DNA of 7,700 nucleotides from DATKCJ01 sp035513275 (GTDB taxonomy: Bacteria > Verrucomicrobiota > Verrucomicrobiia > Opitutales > Opitutaceae), in assembly GCA_035513275.1 (NCBI GenBank), contig DATKCJ010000100.1:1-7700 (forward strand). Reading direction: 5' to 3'. Positions 1 to 6,871 of this stretch are shown piece by piece (the first letter of the stretch is position 1; each line of letters starts with the position of its first letter). The notes beneath the pieces were generated by a model. That model was not told the origin of the DNA. It did no database searches and saw only the letters and a program-made list of their open reading frames with translations. The position numbers and the translations under genes were made by a program.

Positions 1-432
1 GCCTGCCGCGAGCGCGACATCCGACGGACCAGCGCCGAGCACGTTGCCGAAGAGAAAGTGGAGCAGATTGATTCTCACCGGCATGGTGCTCGCGAGCGCG
101 ATGCCGGAGGCGAAGAGGATCAGATAAAGCGATCCGAACGCCGCGTCTTCCTTCATGCGTGTGAGCCGGCTTATCAGCCCGCTGCCGATCGCAGTGATGA
201 GACCGGCGATCAGGCCACCAGCGAGAAGCGCGCCGGTGCTTGCACCAAACATCAGATAAGCGAGCGCCACGCCCGGCAGGAGTGAGTGCGCAAGCGCGTC
301 GCCCATGAGCGCGAGTCGTCGCAGCACGAGCACGCTGCCGAGCAGTCCGCCCGCCGTGCCGAGCAGCACGGAGACGAGAAGTGCGCGTTGCATGAACGCG
401 TAGGAGAACGGTTCGGTCAGCCAATCCATCAT
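1..432 (-). CDS. Metal ABC transporter permease, ABC-3 family (partial, 3' end missing)
   Basis: This is the membrane-spanning subunit of a divalent metal importer (Mn/Zn/Fe, Tro/Sit/Znu type), acting in the inner membrane with the ATPase and binding protein encoded just upstream. The frame is open from the ATG at 432 to the window edge, giving 144 N-terminal residues of a family usually about 270 to 300 long. It starts MMDWLTEPFSYAFMQRALLV. It then shows the family motifs GDALAHSLLPGVALAYL (about residues 39 to 55, first cytoplasmic region) and HFLFGNVLG (about 125 to 133), with several hydrophobic segments between. The start overlaps the ATPase stop as ATGA, and an AGGAG sits 5 bases upstream, so 432 is preferred; a second ATG at 429 is also possible. 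The LTEPFSYAFMQRALL start and the LFGNVLG motif resemble the Mn/Fe-type permeases more than E. coli ZnuB. The metal is not settled. Confidence 0.93.
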   Translation of the reverse strand, partial: MMDWLTEPFSYAFMQRALLVSVLLGTAGGLLGSVLVLRRLALMGDALAHSLLPGVALAYLMFGASTGALLAGGLIAGLITAIGSGLISRLTRMKEDAAFGSLYLILFASGIALASTMPVRINLLHFLFGNVLGAGPSDVALAAG

Positions 433-1163
433 CGTGTCTCCTGTCGCGCGTGCACGCCGAGCGCTTCCTCCCAGCCCGCCGCGAGCAGCTCGCCAGTCGG
501 GCCGTTTGCGACGAGCCGCGTGTTGAGAAGCAGGGTCGAGGGGAAAAAGCGCCGTGCCAGGCCGACGTCGTGCAACACCGCGATCACTGTGCGTCCCTGG
601 CCCTCCCACGCTTTCAGGCGCGCTCCAAGTTCCTCGCTCGCCGCCGGGTCGAGACTCGAGAAGGGCTCGTCGAGAAGGAAGATGTCGGCTCCCTGAGCGA
701 GCGCCCGCGCGAGAAAGACGCGCTGCTGCTGCCCGCCGGATAGCGCGCGGATCTGGCGGTCGCGCAGACCTGTGAGCCCCATTTCGTCCATCGCGCCGTC
801 GACCCGCGCGTGGTCTTCGCGCGAGAAGCGACGAAACTGCCCGAGCGCGGGATAGCGGCCTTGCGCGACGACTTCGCGAACGGTGATCGGGAAATCCCAG
901 TCGATCTCGAGACGCTGCGGCAGGTAGGCAAGGCGGGGCAGGGCGTGGTGCGGGTGCGAATCGCCGATGCGAATTTCTCCCTCGGAGAGCGGCATCCAGC
1001 CGAGAATCGCGCGCAGCAGAGTGCTTTTGCCCGCGCCATTGGGACCAAGCACAGCGGTGTGGCTCCCGCAAATCAGGTTCGCTGAGACACGGTCGAGCGC
1101 GAGACACGCACCGTAGCGCACGGTCACGTTGTTCAGCCGGATGATATCGTGTTGATGGGACAC
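429..1163 (-). CDS. Metal ABC transporter ATP-binding protein (Mn/Zn/Fe type)
   Basis: This cytoplasmic ATPase (244 residues) powers divalent metal import through the permease encoded downstream. All motifs of an ABC ATPase are visible: Walker A GPNGAGKST (residues 40 to 48), Q-loop YLPQR (80 to 84), signature LSGGQQQR (141 to 148), Walker B IFLLDEP (161 to 167), D-loop SSLD (169 to 172) and switch His in VLHDVG (H198). The stretch DWDFPITVREVV then GRYPALGQFRR (about 88 to 112) is typical of the manganese/iron branch (MntB/SitB/TroB-like) rather than classical ZnuC; this is a comparison from memory. The start is GTG at 1163, with no strong Shine-Dalgarno, 20 bases after the binding-protein stop, which suggests reliance on translation from upstream. 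A small HPHH patch (70 to 73) precedes the Q-loop. Its last codons overlap the permease start by 4 bases. Confidence 0.95.
   Translation of the reverse strand: MSHQHDIIRLNNVTVRYGACLALDRVSANLICGSHTAVLGPNGAGKSTLLRAILGWMPLSEGEIRIGDSHPHHALPRLAYLPQRLEIDWDFPITVREVVAQGRYPALGQFRRFSREDHARVDGAMDEMGLTGLRDRQIRALSGGQQQRVFLARALAQGADIFLLDEPFSSLDPAASEELGARLKAWEGQGRTVIAVLHDVGLARRFFPSTLLLNTRLVANGPTGELLAAGWEEALGVHARQETR
437..442 (-). promoter_or_regulatory. Ribosome binding site of the metal permease
   Basis: The minus strand reads AGGAGA here, with AGGAG 5 bases before the ATG at 432 and 8 bases before the ATG at 429. It is the clearest Shine-Dalgarno sequence in the window and lies inside the last codons of the ATPase gene. 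It suggests that the permease has its own initiation signal in addition to coupling through the ATGA overlap. Confidence 0.7.
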
Positions 1164-1183
1164 CGGGACCGAGCGTGCCGGGG

Positions 1184-2092
1184 CTACTGAAGCGAGTCGA
1201 GTATGCGTCGAAGGTTCTGCTCCATCATCCCGAGGTAGGAGTCGGCGCCTGTGCCCGGCGCATCGAGCCCGTCGGTCAGCAGGCTGCCGCCGATCCGCAC
1301 TCCCGTGTCAGTCGCGATGCGGCGCATCAGCGCGGGATTGTCGGCCGCGTCCACGAAAACCGCACGCACGCCGGACGCGCGGATGAGGTCGATAACCTCG
1401 GCGACACGCTTCGCGCTCGGCTCGGCCGAGGCGGCGATGCCAGTGACGCTGATGATCTCAATGCCGTAGGCGCGACCGAGGTAGGCGAGCGAGTCGTGCG
1501 ACGTGACGAAGCGGCGGTGCTCCGTCGGCAGTGCCGAAAACGCCTCGCGCGCCCACGAGTCAATCCGTTCGAGCTTCGTGAGGAACTGAGCTTCGCCCGC
1601 GGCGAACTGATCCGTGGATTCGGGCGCGGCCGCGGCGAGGGCGTTGCGGATGTTGCGCACGTAAATTCGTGCCGATGCCGGTTCGTGCCACGCGTGCGGG
1701 TCTGCGGCGTGGTCGTGCGCGTGGCTCCCTGCGTCCTCTGCGTGATCGTCGCGCTCGGTGATGACGTCGACGCCGTCGCAAGCCTCGATGACAGTGCCGC
1801 GGAAGCCGGAGTTGCGCACGAGCTTGTCGATCCACGGTTCGAGCCCGAGTCCGTTGAGGACGACGAGGTCCGCATCAGCGAGCGCGCGCACATCGGTGGC
1901 CTGCGGCTCGAACGCGTGAAGATCGGCGCCGCTGCGCGCGAGACAGGCGATTTTGACCGCATTCCCGCCTACCTCGCGCACCATGTCGGCGATTATCATG
2001 TTCGCAGCCACGACAGTGACCGGCCGCGCGGCAGCGGATGCGATCGGAAAGATCGCGAGAAAGAGCCAGGGCAGGATGCGGAAGGTCGTCAC
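1184..2092 (-). CDS. Periplasmic metal-binding protein of ABC importer (TroA/ZnuA family)
   Basis: This is the periplasmic solute-binding protein (cluster A-I, 302 residues) that captures Zn2+ or Mn2+ and delivers it to the permease. An N-terminal Sec signal peptide is visible (hydrophobic core about residues 7 to 20, cleavage likely near ASAAA-RP). Candidate metal ligands are H59 in DLHAFEP, H133 in DPHAWHEP, H199 in TSHDSLAYLGRAYG and D274 in LLTDGLDAPG. Three His plus Asp is the arrangement known for Treponema TroA (zinc/manganese), while strict Mn proteins such as PsaA carry Glu at the third site. A short His/Asp-rich loop lies at about 115 to 129 (HAHDHA), as in zinc-type proteins but smaller than in many ZnuA. 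The start is GTG at 2092, 21 bases after the MMPL stop, with only a weak AGG upstream; no other start fits a signal peptide. The gene order binding protein, ATPase, permease is standard. Confidence 0.93.
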   Translation of the reverse strand: MTTFRILPWLFLAIFPIASAAARPVTVVAANMIIADMVREVGGNAVKIACLARSGADLHAFEPQATDVRALADADLVVLNGLGLEPWIDKLVRNSGFRGTVIEACDGVDVITERDDHAEDAGSHAHDHAADPHAWHEPASARIYVRNIRNALAAAAPESTDQFAAGEAQFLTKLERIDSWAREAFSALPTEHRRFVTSHDSLAYLGRAYGIEIISVTGIAASAEPSAKRVAEVIDLIRASGVRAVFVDAADNPALMRRIATDTGVRIGGSLLTDGLDAPGTGADSYLGMMEQNLRRILDSLQ

Positions 2093-2113
2093 AACTGCAG
2101 CCTAGCAAACGCG

Positions 2114-4456
2114 TCAAGCGGCGTTCTTGCCAACGTAGAACCACCTTGCGAGCGCCGGGAGGACGATGATCGCGGCGAGCATGTTTACGAGGAACATGAA
2201 CGTGAGGAGGATTCCCATGTCGGCCTGCCATTTGAGGTCGGAGAAGATCCATGTCGTGACGCCGGCGGCGAGCGTCACGCCCGTGAACATGACTGAGCTG
2301 CCGGTTTTCACGAACGCCGTGGGCATTGCCTCAGCGAAGGATTTGCCCTGTGCGAAGGATTCCTGGAGCCGCGAAAAGAGGTAGATGCCGTAATCGACGC
2401 CGATGCCCACGCCGAGCGCCACGACGGGCAGCGTCTGTGGCTTCAGGCCAATGCCGAGGAATACCATCAGCGCGTAGGAGAGCAGCGACACGAGCGTGAG
2501 TGGCAGCACGATGCAAAGCGTCGCGCGGATGGATTGGAAGGTGATCAGGCACAGAACGATCACCGCGCCGAAAACCCACGCGACGATCGGAAACTGCGCG
2601 TCTCTGACGACTTCGTTGGTGGCCGCCATCACGCCCACGCTGCCGCTTGCGAGACGGAACTTCACACGATCGGACGGGTGGGCTTCCGAGAATTCCTTCA
2701 CTGCCGCGACAACCGCGGTGATTGTTTCCGCCTTGTGATCGCTGAGGAACGCGAGCACAGGCATTACGCTGCCGTCGGCGTTGAGCATTCCGCTCGAGGT
2801 CTCGACCGGGGAAATGGCCTGCGCGAGGACCTGCGGGTTCTCCGGAATGATCCGCCACTTGAGGCTGCCTTCGTTCCAGCCGGCGTTGAGGACCTTCGCG
2901 ACGGAGGAGAGCGAGATGGTGGATTGCACGCCCGGCACGTTGCGGAGGTGCCACTCAAAGTCGTTGATCAGGCTCATGACCTCGGTGTCGATGCAGCCGT
3001 TTGGCACGGTCTCCACGATGACCGAGAGGATGTCGACCCCGATGGAGAAGCGCTCGGTGATGACTGCGGTGTCGCGATTGTAGCGCGAGTCGAGTCGGAG
3101 TTCCGGTGAGCCGGCGTCGAGATCTCCGATCTGCACTTTCGTCGACTGCATCGCTCCGAACGCACCGGCTGCGATTGCCACGACGATGATCACCGTCGCG
3201 GGGATTGGCTCGGTGACGCGGTTGAAGCTGCGCCAGAACGCGCGCGTTTTCGGCTCCGCAAGCTTTACGCGAGTGCGGAGCTTCTTCGAGAGTGTGACTG
3301 TCGAGAGCAACGCGGGCAGCAACACGAGGTTTGTGACGATGATCAGCGCGACGCCGAGACTCGCGGTGATCGCCAGCTCGCGGATGATCTCAATCTTGAT
3401 GAGAATCATCGTGATGAAGCCAATCGTGTCTGTGATGAGCGCGATCGCTCCCGGGACGAGGATGTTCCGGAACGCCGTGCGCGCGCCGGTCTCAGGACCA
3501 GCGCCGTCGAACACCGCATTGCGAAACGCCCGCACCATCTGCACCGCGTGGCTCACGCCGATGGCGAAGACCAGGAACGGCACAAGGATCGAGAGCGGAT
3601 CGATGCCGAAGCCGAGCATGTTGAGGAGCCCGAGCTGCCAGACGACGGCGACCATCGAGCAAGTGAGCGTCCACAGCGTGAGCCGGAATGACCGCACGTA
3701 GAGGAAGACCAGGACGGCGGTGATCAGGATCGAGATGCCCAGAAACGCCAGCACCTCGAGCGCGCCGTCGCTGATGTCTCCCATGAGCCGCGCGAATCCG
3801 ATGATGTGGATTTGAAGACCAATGCCGGCGCCCTGCTCGACGTAGGGATCGCGAATCTTCTCCTCCAGGTATTTCGCGACCGCAATGTAGGCGAGCTTCG
3901 CGCCGGTCGCCGGGTCGACATCGAGGAGCTGCGCTTGGACGATCGCGCCGGTGAAATCGTTCGAGACGAGCTGGCCGACGCGGCCTGACTTGATGATGTT
4001 CTGCCGCACCTGCTCCATGTGCTCGGGCGTGGGCTCGAAGTCCGCGGGGATGACGTTGCCGCCGGAGAATCCATCCTCGACGATCTCGACGAAGCGGACG
4101 TTTGGCGTGAACAGCGAGGTCACCGAAGCGCGATCGACGCCGGGGATGAAGAAGACCTCGTTCGTCACGCCCTTCAGCGCAGCGAAAAACTCAGGGTTGA
4201 AGATGTCTCCCTCGGGCACCGTGAGCGCGATGATCACGCGGTTCGCGCCGCCGAACTGCTCTTGATACTGCACGAATGTGCGGATGTAGGGATGCTCGAG
4301 CGGGAGCTGCTTGAGGAATCCGGCGTCGATGCGCGTGCGGCTCGCGAAGACTCCCATGAGAATCGTGAACAGGCTGACGAGCACCAACACGATCACCCGG
4401 TGCCCGAAGATCACGTTCTCAAGGAACGTGGTGATCTTTGCCATGAGCGTCTTCAT
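2114..4456 (-). CDS. MMPL-family RND transporter (lipid/hydrophobic compound exporter-like)
   Basis: This 780-residue inner-membrane transporter has the RND layout in two halves. One transmembrane segment (about 19 to 38) is followed by a periplasmic domain (about 39 to 230) and five more segments (about 232 to 388). The pattern then repeats with a segment at about 418 to 436, a periplasmic domain to about 620 and five segments (about 622 to 772). The length fits the short MMPL/HpnN-like class rather than drug pumps of about 1,000 residues. In the second half, GVGIGVDYGIYLFSRLQE (682 to 699) carries the Asp-Tyr pair (D688, Y689) typical of proton relay in MMPL proteins. The matching place in the first half reads FAIGVSHAVQMVRAF (297 to 311) and has no Asp. 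The ATG at 4456 overlaps the propeller gene stop as ATGA; M5 (4444) is an alternative. It would pump a substrate handled by the DUF1329, YCF48 and DUF1302 partners; the substrate is unknown. Confidence 0.93.
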   Translation of the reverse strand: MKTLMAKITTFLENVIFGHRVIVLVLVSLFTILMGVFASRTRIDAGFLKQLPLEHPYIRTFVQYQEQFGGANRVIIALTVPEGDIFNPEFFAALKGVTNEVFFIPGVDRASVTSLFTPNVRFVEIVEDGFSGGNVIPADFEPTPEHMEQVRQNIIKSGRVGQLVSNDFTGAIVQAQLLDVDPATGAKLAYIAVAKYLEEKIRDPYVEQGAGIGLQIHIIGFARLMGDISDGALEVLAFLGISILITAVLVFLYVRSFRLTLWTLTCSMVAVVWQLGLLNMLGFGIDPLSILVPFLVFAIGVSHAVQMVRAFRNAVFDGAGPETGARTAFRNILVPGAIALITDTIGFITMILIKIEIIRELAITASLGVALIIVTNLVLLPALLSTVTLSKKLRTRVKLAEPKTRAFWRSFNRVTEPIPATVIIVVAIAAGAFGAMQSTKVQIGDLDAGSPELRLDSRYNRDTAVITERFSIGVDILSVIVETVPNGCIDTEVMSLINDFEWHLRNVPGVQSTISLSSVAKVLNAGWNEGSLKWRIIPENPQVLAQAISPVETSSGMLNADGSVMPVLAFLSDHKAETITAVVAAVKEFSEAHPSDRVKFRLASGSVGVMAATNEVVRDAQFPIVAWVFGAVIVLCLITFQSIRATLCIVLPLTLVSLLSYALMVFLGIGLKPQTLPVVALGVGIGVDYGIYLFSRLQESFAQGKSFAEAMPTAFVKTGSSVMFTGVTLAAGVTTWIFSDLKWQADMGILLTFMFLVNMLAAIIVLPALARWFYVGKNAA

Positions 4457-5469
4457 GGTGTCGGCGCCGGAAAGGCGGGCGGCTCTACACGGACGGCTCC
4501 CGCTTCGCCGAGCACGAGCAACGCGCCGTCAGCCAGCGGCAGAATTTCCGCGACGCCGGTGGTCGCTCCCCATTTCCAAACTTCGAAGGTCTGGCCGGAG
4601 TCGTCACCCACGAGGAAGTTTCCCGATTGTCCCGCGAGGACGATCCGCCTGTCGGCTAGAATTGCCCCGGACATGATCAGCGTGGGGACCGGCACGCTCA
4701 TTGGCTCCCAGTCGTCGCCCCGGGACTCGGTGCGAAACACGTGCCCTCGCAGTCCAAACACAAGCTGCGTGTCGTCTGGAAGATCGAGGATCCCGAAGAA
4801 GCTGCCCTCGTAGGGCGTCGGGATCGCATCCCAGGTTCCGGCTGCATCGAGCGAGCGGAGCACAGTGCCCGCCTCGCCGGCGATGTAGAGCGTGCCGTCG
4901 AGGGCGCGCGTGATGCGGTTGAAATGGAAACCTTCCTCGGCAACCTCCCGCCGCTGCCACGTGCTGCCGCCGTCGTGCGATTCGAGAAACAATCCGTAAG
5001 CGCCTACGGCGATCGCGTCCCGCGAATTGACGAAGAGCACGTCGAGGAAGCTTTCCTCCTCGGTCACATCGGCGCGGATGCGGTGCCACGTTTCACCGAA
5101 ATCCGGGCTTCGCAGAATCACTCCGCCATGACCGACGGCGAGCAGGAGGCCATCCTCGGCGAACGCCACACCTGTGAGCGTGCTGCGCGTCGGCACCTCG
5201 ACCTGCCGCCAGGTGATGGCGTTGTCCTCGGAAACCAGGATGTGGCCGCGCTCACCGACGGCTACGAGACGCCCGCGAGATTGCTGGACGTCGAGCAGGA
5301 GCGCCCTGCTCGCTAGCGGCGCTATGGTCGCGTGCGGTTCGCCGACTTCAGCGGCCGATAGAATCAGCGACGCCGCGAAATACGCGCCCGCGATCATGAG
5401 CCAGCCCTTCAACCCCGGCGCACCGGGGCTGCGTTCGGCCGCGGTGCGCAGTATGCGTGGGCGAATCAA
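4453..5469 (-). CDS. Periplasmic YCF48/BNR-repeat beta-propeller protein
   Basis: This protein of up to 338 residues is built of repeated Asp-box-like blades. The repeats include SEDNAITW (80 to 87), SPDFGETW (121 to 128), SHDGGSTW (164 to 171), SLDAAGTW (206 to 213), a decayed ESRGDDW (248 to 254) and GDDSGQTF (288 to 295). Each follows a G-x-x-G-x-[IVL] strand such as GERGHILVS or GEAGTVLRS. This is the fold of the YCF48/BNR group; YCF48 itself is a photosystem II assembly factor, but homologues beside MMPL transporters occur in non-photosynthetic bacteria. A hydrophobic stretch at about 23 to 40 is a likely signal peptide, placing it in the periplasm. The start is uncertain: TTG at 5469 has no clear Shine-Dalgarno, TTG at 5412 would give MKGWLMIAGAYFAAS, a compact signal peptide, and ATG at 5397 follows a GAAGGG at 8-base spacing. 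It ends in a 4-base overlap with the transporter gene, so a role as its partner is inferred. Confidence 0.85.
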   Translation of the reverse strand: MIRPRILRTAAERSPGAPGLKGWLMIAGAYFAASLILSAAEVGEPHATIAPLASRALLLDVQQSRGRLVAVGERGHILVSEDNAITWRQVEVPTRSTLTGVAFAEDGLLLAVGHGGVILRSPDFGETWHRIRADVTEEESFLDVLFVNSRDAIAVGAYGLFLESHDGGSTWQRREVAEEGFHFNRITRALDGTLYIAGEAGTVLRSLDAAGTWDAIPTPYEGSFFGILDLPDDTQLVFGLRGHVFRTESRGDDWEPMSVPVPTLIMSGAILADRRIVLAGQSGNFLVGDDSGQTFEVWKWGATTGVAEILPLADGALLVLGEAGAVRVEPPAFPAPTP

Positions 5470-5490
5470 AGGCGTGGGGCTGACTGGAGA

Positions 5491-6852
5491 TCAGCGTATG
5501 CCTTCCATTCGCAGCGATGCCGGGGTGAAGTCCTGCGGCGTCCGCTTGATTGTGAAATCATACATTCTCTCCTCGTTGTCCATTCCGAGAGCGATGTAGC
5601 GGCCGGCGAGGAGATCGGTGTGCACCTCGACCGTGCTCCAGAATGTGAGCTGGTCGTAGTAGTTGATGCAGTGCGCCTCGGAGACACGCCAGAGCTGCCC
5701 GCGCGCGTCGTATTGGTCGACCGCGAGGATCTGCCAACTGTCCTCGTCGATGTAGAACACGCGCCTCGGGTAGATGTGGCTCGTGCCGGGCTTGAGGTTG
5801 GCCTCGACGACCCACACGCGGTGGAATTCGTAGCGGGTGAGGTCCTGGTTGATGTGAAGCGGCTTCAGGATATCGGAGTATTTCAGCGAGTCGCTGTGAA
5901 GCTTGTAGGAGTTGTAGGGCATGATCATCTCCTGCTTGCCCTTCAGTTCCCACGTGTAGCGGTTGATCGCGCCGTTGAACATGTCGAGCTGGTCGCTCGT
6001 GCGCATGCCGTCGGCCGCGGTGCCGGGATTGTCGTAGGCGACGTTCGGTGCGCGGCGCACGCGGCGCTGGCCGACGTTGTAGACCCAGGCGCGACGGGGC
6101 TCCTTCACCTGGTCAATCGTCTCGTGGACGATGAGGATCGAGCCGGCGAGACGCGCTGGCTCCGTGACCTCCTGCTTGAAGTAAAATGCGACGTTGTCGA
6201 GCGCGGCGGCCGTCATCCCTGGCATGAAGTAGTTGAAGAGAAACTCCTCCTTAAACTTCACGAGTGTGTAGCTGCCACCGCGGGTCGGCGCGGCTTGCGT
6301 CGTGAGGCGCATCGCTGCGATGCCGCGAAAGCGCATGATGTGATTCCAGATCGCTTCCTGTCCGTTCTGCGGAATCGGGAAGGGGATGCCGCCGATCGCA
6401 TTCTGCACCGTGTTGCCGTCGGACTCGAGCGTCGCGGAAGTGGCGTTTGCCTTCGTCGCGTCGTAGACCGCCTGCGGGTTCGACGCGGAGCGTCGCGTCG
6501 GATAGACCGGCATCTTATAGGTCGGGTATGCGGCAAGCAGCGCGAGATGGCCGGGCGCCAGCATCTCCCTGTATTGATCAGCGTTCGCGGCGGTGATCGT
6601 GAACTTCACGGAATCGCCGGAGAACGGATCGGAATGGTGCATCCCTGGCGAGTAGCCGGCTGGCGCCGTGGTGATGCCGCCATCCCATGCGGGGATCGAG
6701 CCGTCGGCGTTGGCGGCGACTTCAGCACCCAGGGGCGTGAGTTCGGCGCCGAGACGCGCAGCTTGTTCGGTCGAAACGGCGGCCAGTGCTTGAAGGCTGC
6801 CGGCCAGTAGCAGGGCGATGCCCTTCAGAAATTGAGCAATGTTAGAGCGCAT
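5491..6852 (-). CDS. DUF1329 family periplasmic protein (LolB-like)
   Basis: This 453-residue protein carries the DUF1329 hallmark near its N-terminus: RLGAELTPLGAEVAANADG then IPAWDGGI (about residues 33 to 60). It spans the usual full length of the family, with conserved-looking blocks NHIMRFRG (170 to 177), YEFHRVWVVEANLK (341 to 354) and RRVFYIDEDSWQI (363 to 375). A signal peptide is visible (MRSNIAQFLKGIALLLAG, cleavage near ALA-A at 22 to 25). There is no lipobox Cys, so it is probably soluble in the periplasm. DUF1329 proteins are related to LolB-type outer-membrane lipid carriers, so a role in ferrying a hydrophobic molecule is inferred. The ATG at 6852 has a GGGA about 10 bases upstream and lies 19 bases after the DUF1302 stop. 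The pairing of DUF1302 with DUF1329 is a well-known genomic association. Confidence 0.93.
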   Translation of the reverse strand: MRSNIAQFLKGIALLLAGSLQALAAVSTEQAARLGAELTPLGAEVAANADGSIPAWDGGITTAPAGYSPGMHHSDPFSGDSVKFTITAANADQYREMLAPGHLALLAAYPTYKMPVYPTRRSASNPQAVYDATKANATSATLESDGNTVQNAIGGIPFPIPQNGQEAIWNHIMRFRGIAAMRLTTQAAPTRGGSYTLVKFKEEFLFNYFMPGMTAAALDNVAFYFKQEVTEPARLAGSILIVHETIDQVKEPRRAWVYNVGQRRVRRAPNVAYDNPGTAADGMRTSDQLDMFNGAINRYTWELKGKQEMIMPYNSYKLHSDSLKYSDILKPLHINQDLTRYEFHRVWVVEANLKPGTSHIYPRRVFYIDEDSWQILAVDQYDARGQLWRVSEAHCINYYDQLTFWSTVEVHTDLLAGRYIALGMDNEERMYDFTIKRTPQDFTPASLRMEGIR

Positions 6853-6871
6853 GGCAAAAGTCCCGGTGGGG

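Noticed and set aside
58..696. Plus-strand open frames opposite the permease and ATPase
   Set aside because: They overlap genes with full family motifs on the minus strand and show only low-complexity Arg/Glu/Ala-rich products.
1164..1183. GC-rich gap before the ATPase with CCGG at both ends
   Set aside because: The possible stem is only 4 base pairs with no T-run, too weak to call a terminator or regulatory hairpin.
2093..2113. Possible transcription terminator between the MMPL gene and the metal-binding protein
   Set aside because: The 21-base gap has no stable inverted repeat and no T-run on the minus strand.
1175..2296. Long plus-strand open frame of 373 codons
   Set aside because: It lies antisense to the metal-binding protein and the end of the MMPL gene. 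Its product is rich in Arg, Val, Asp and Glu without any recognisable motif, as expected from antisense reading of GC-rich genes.
5620..6810. Long plus-strand open frame of 396 codons
   Set aside because: It is a mirror of the DUF1329 gene, which has a clear family signature and signal peptide. The plus-strand product has biased composition and no domain.
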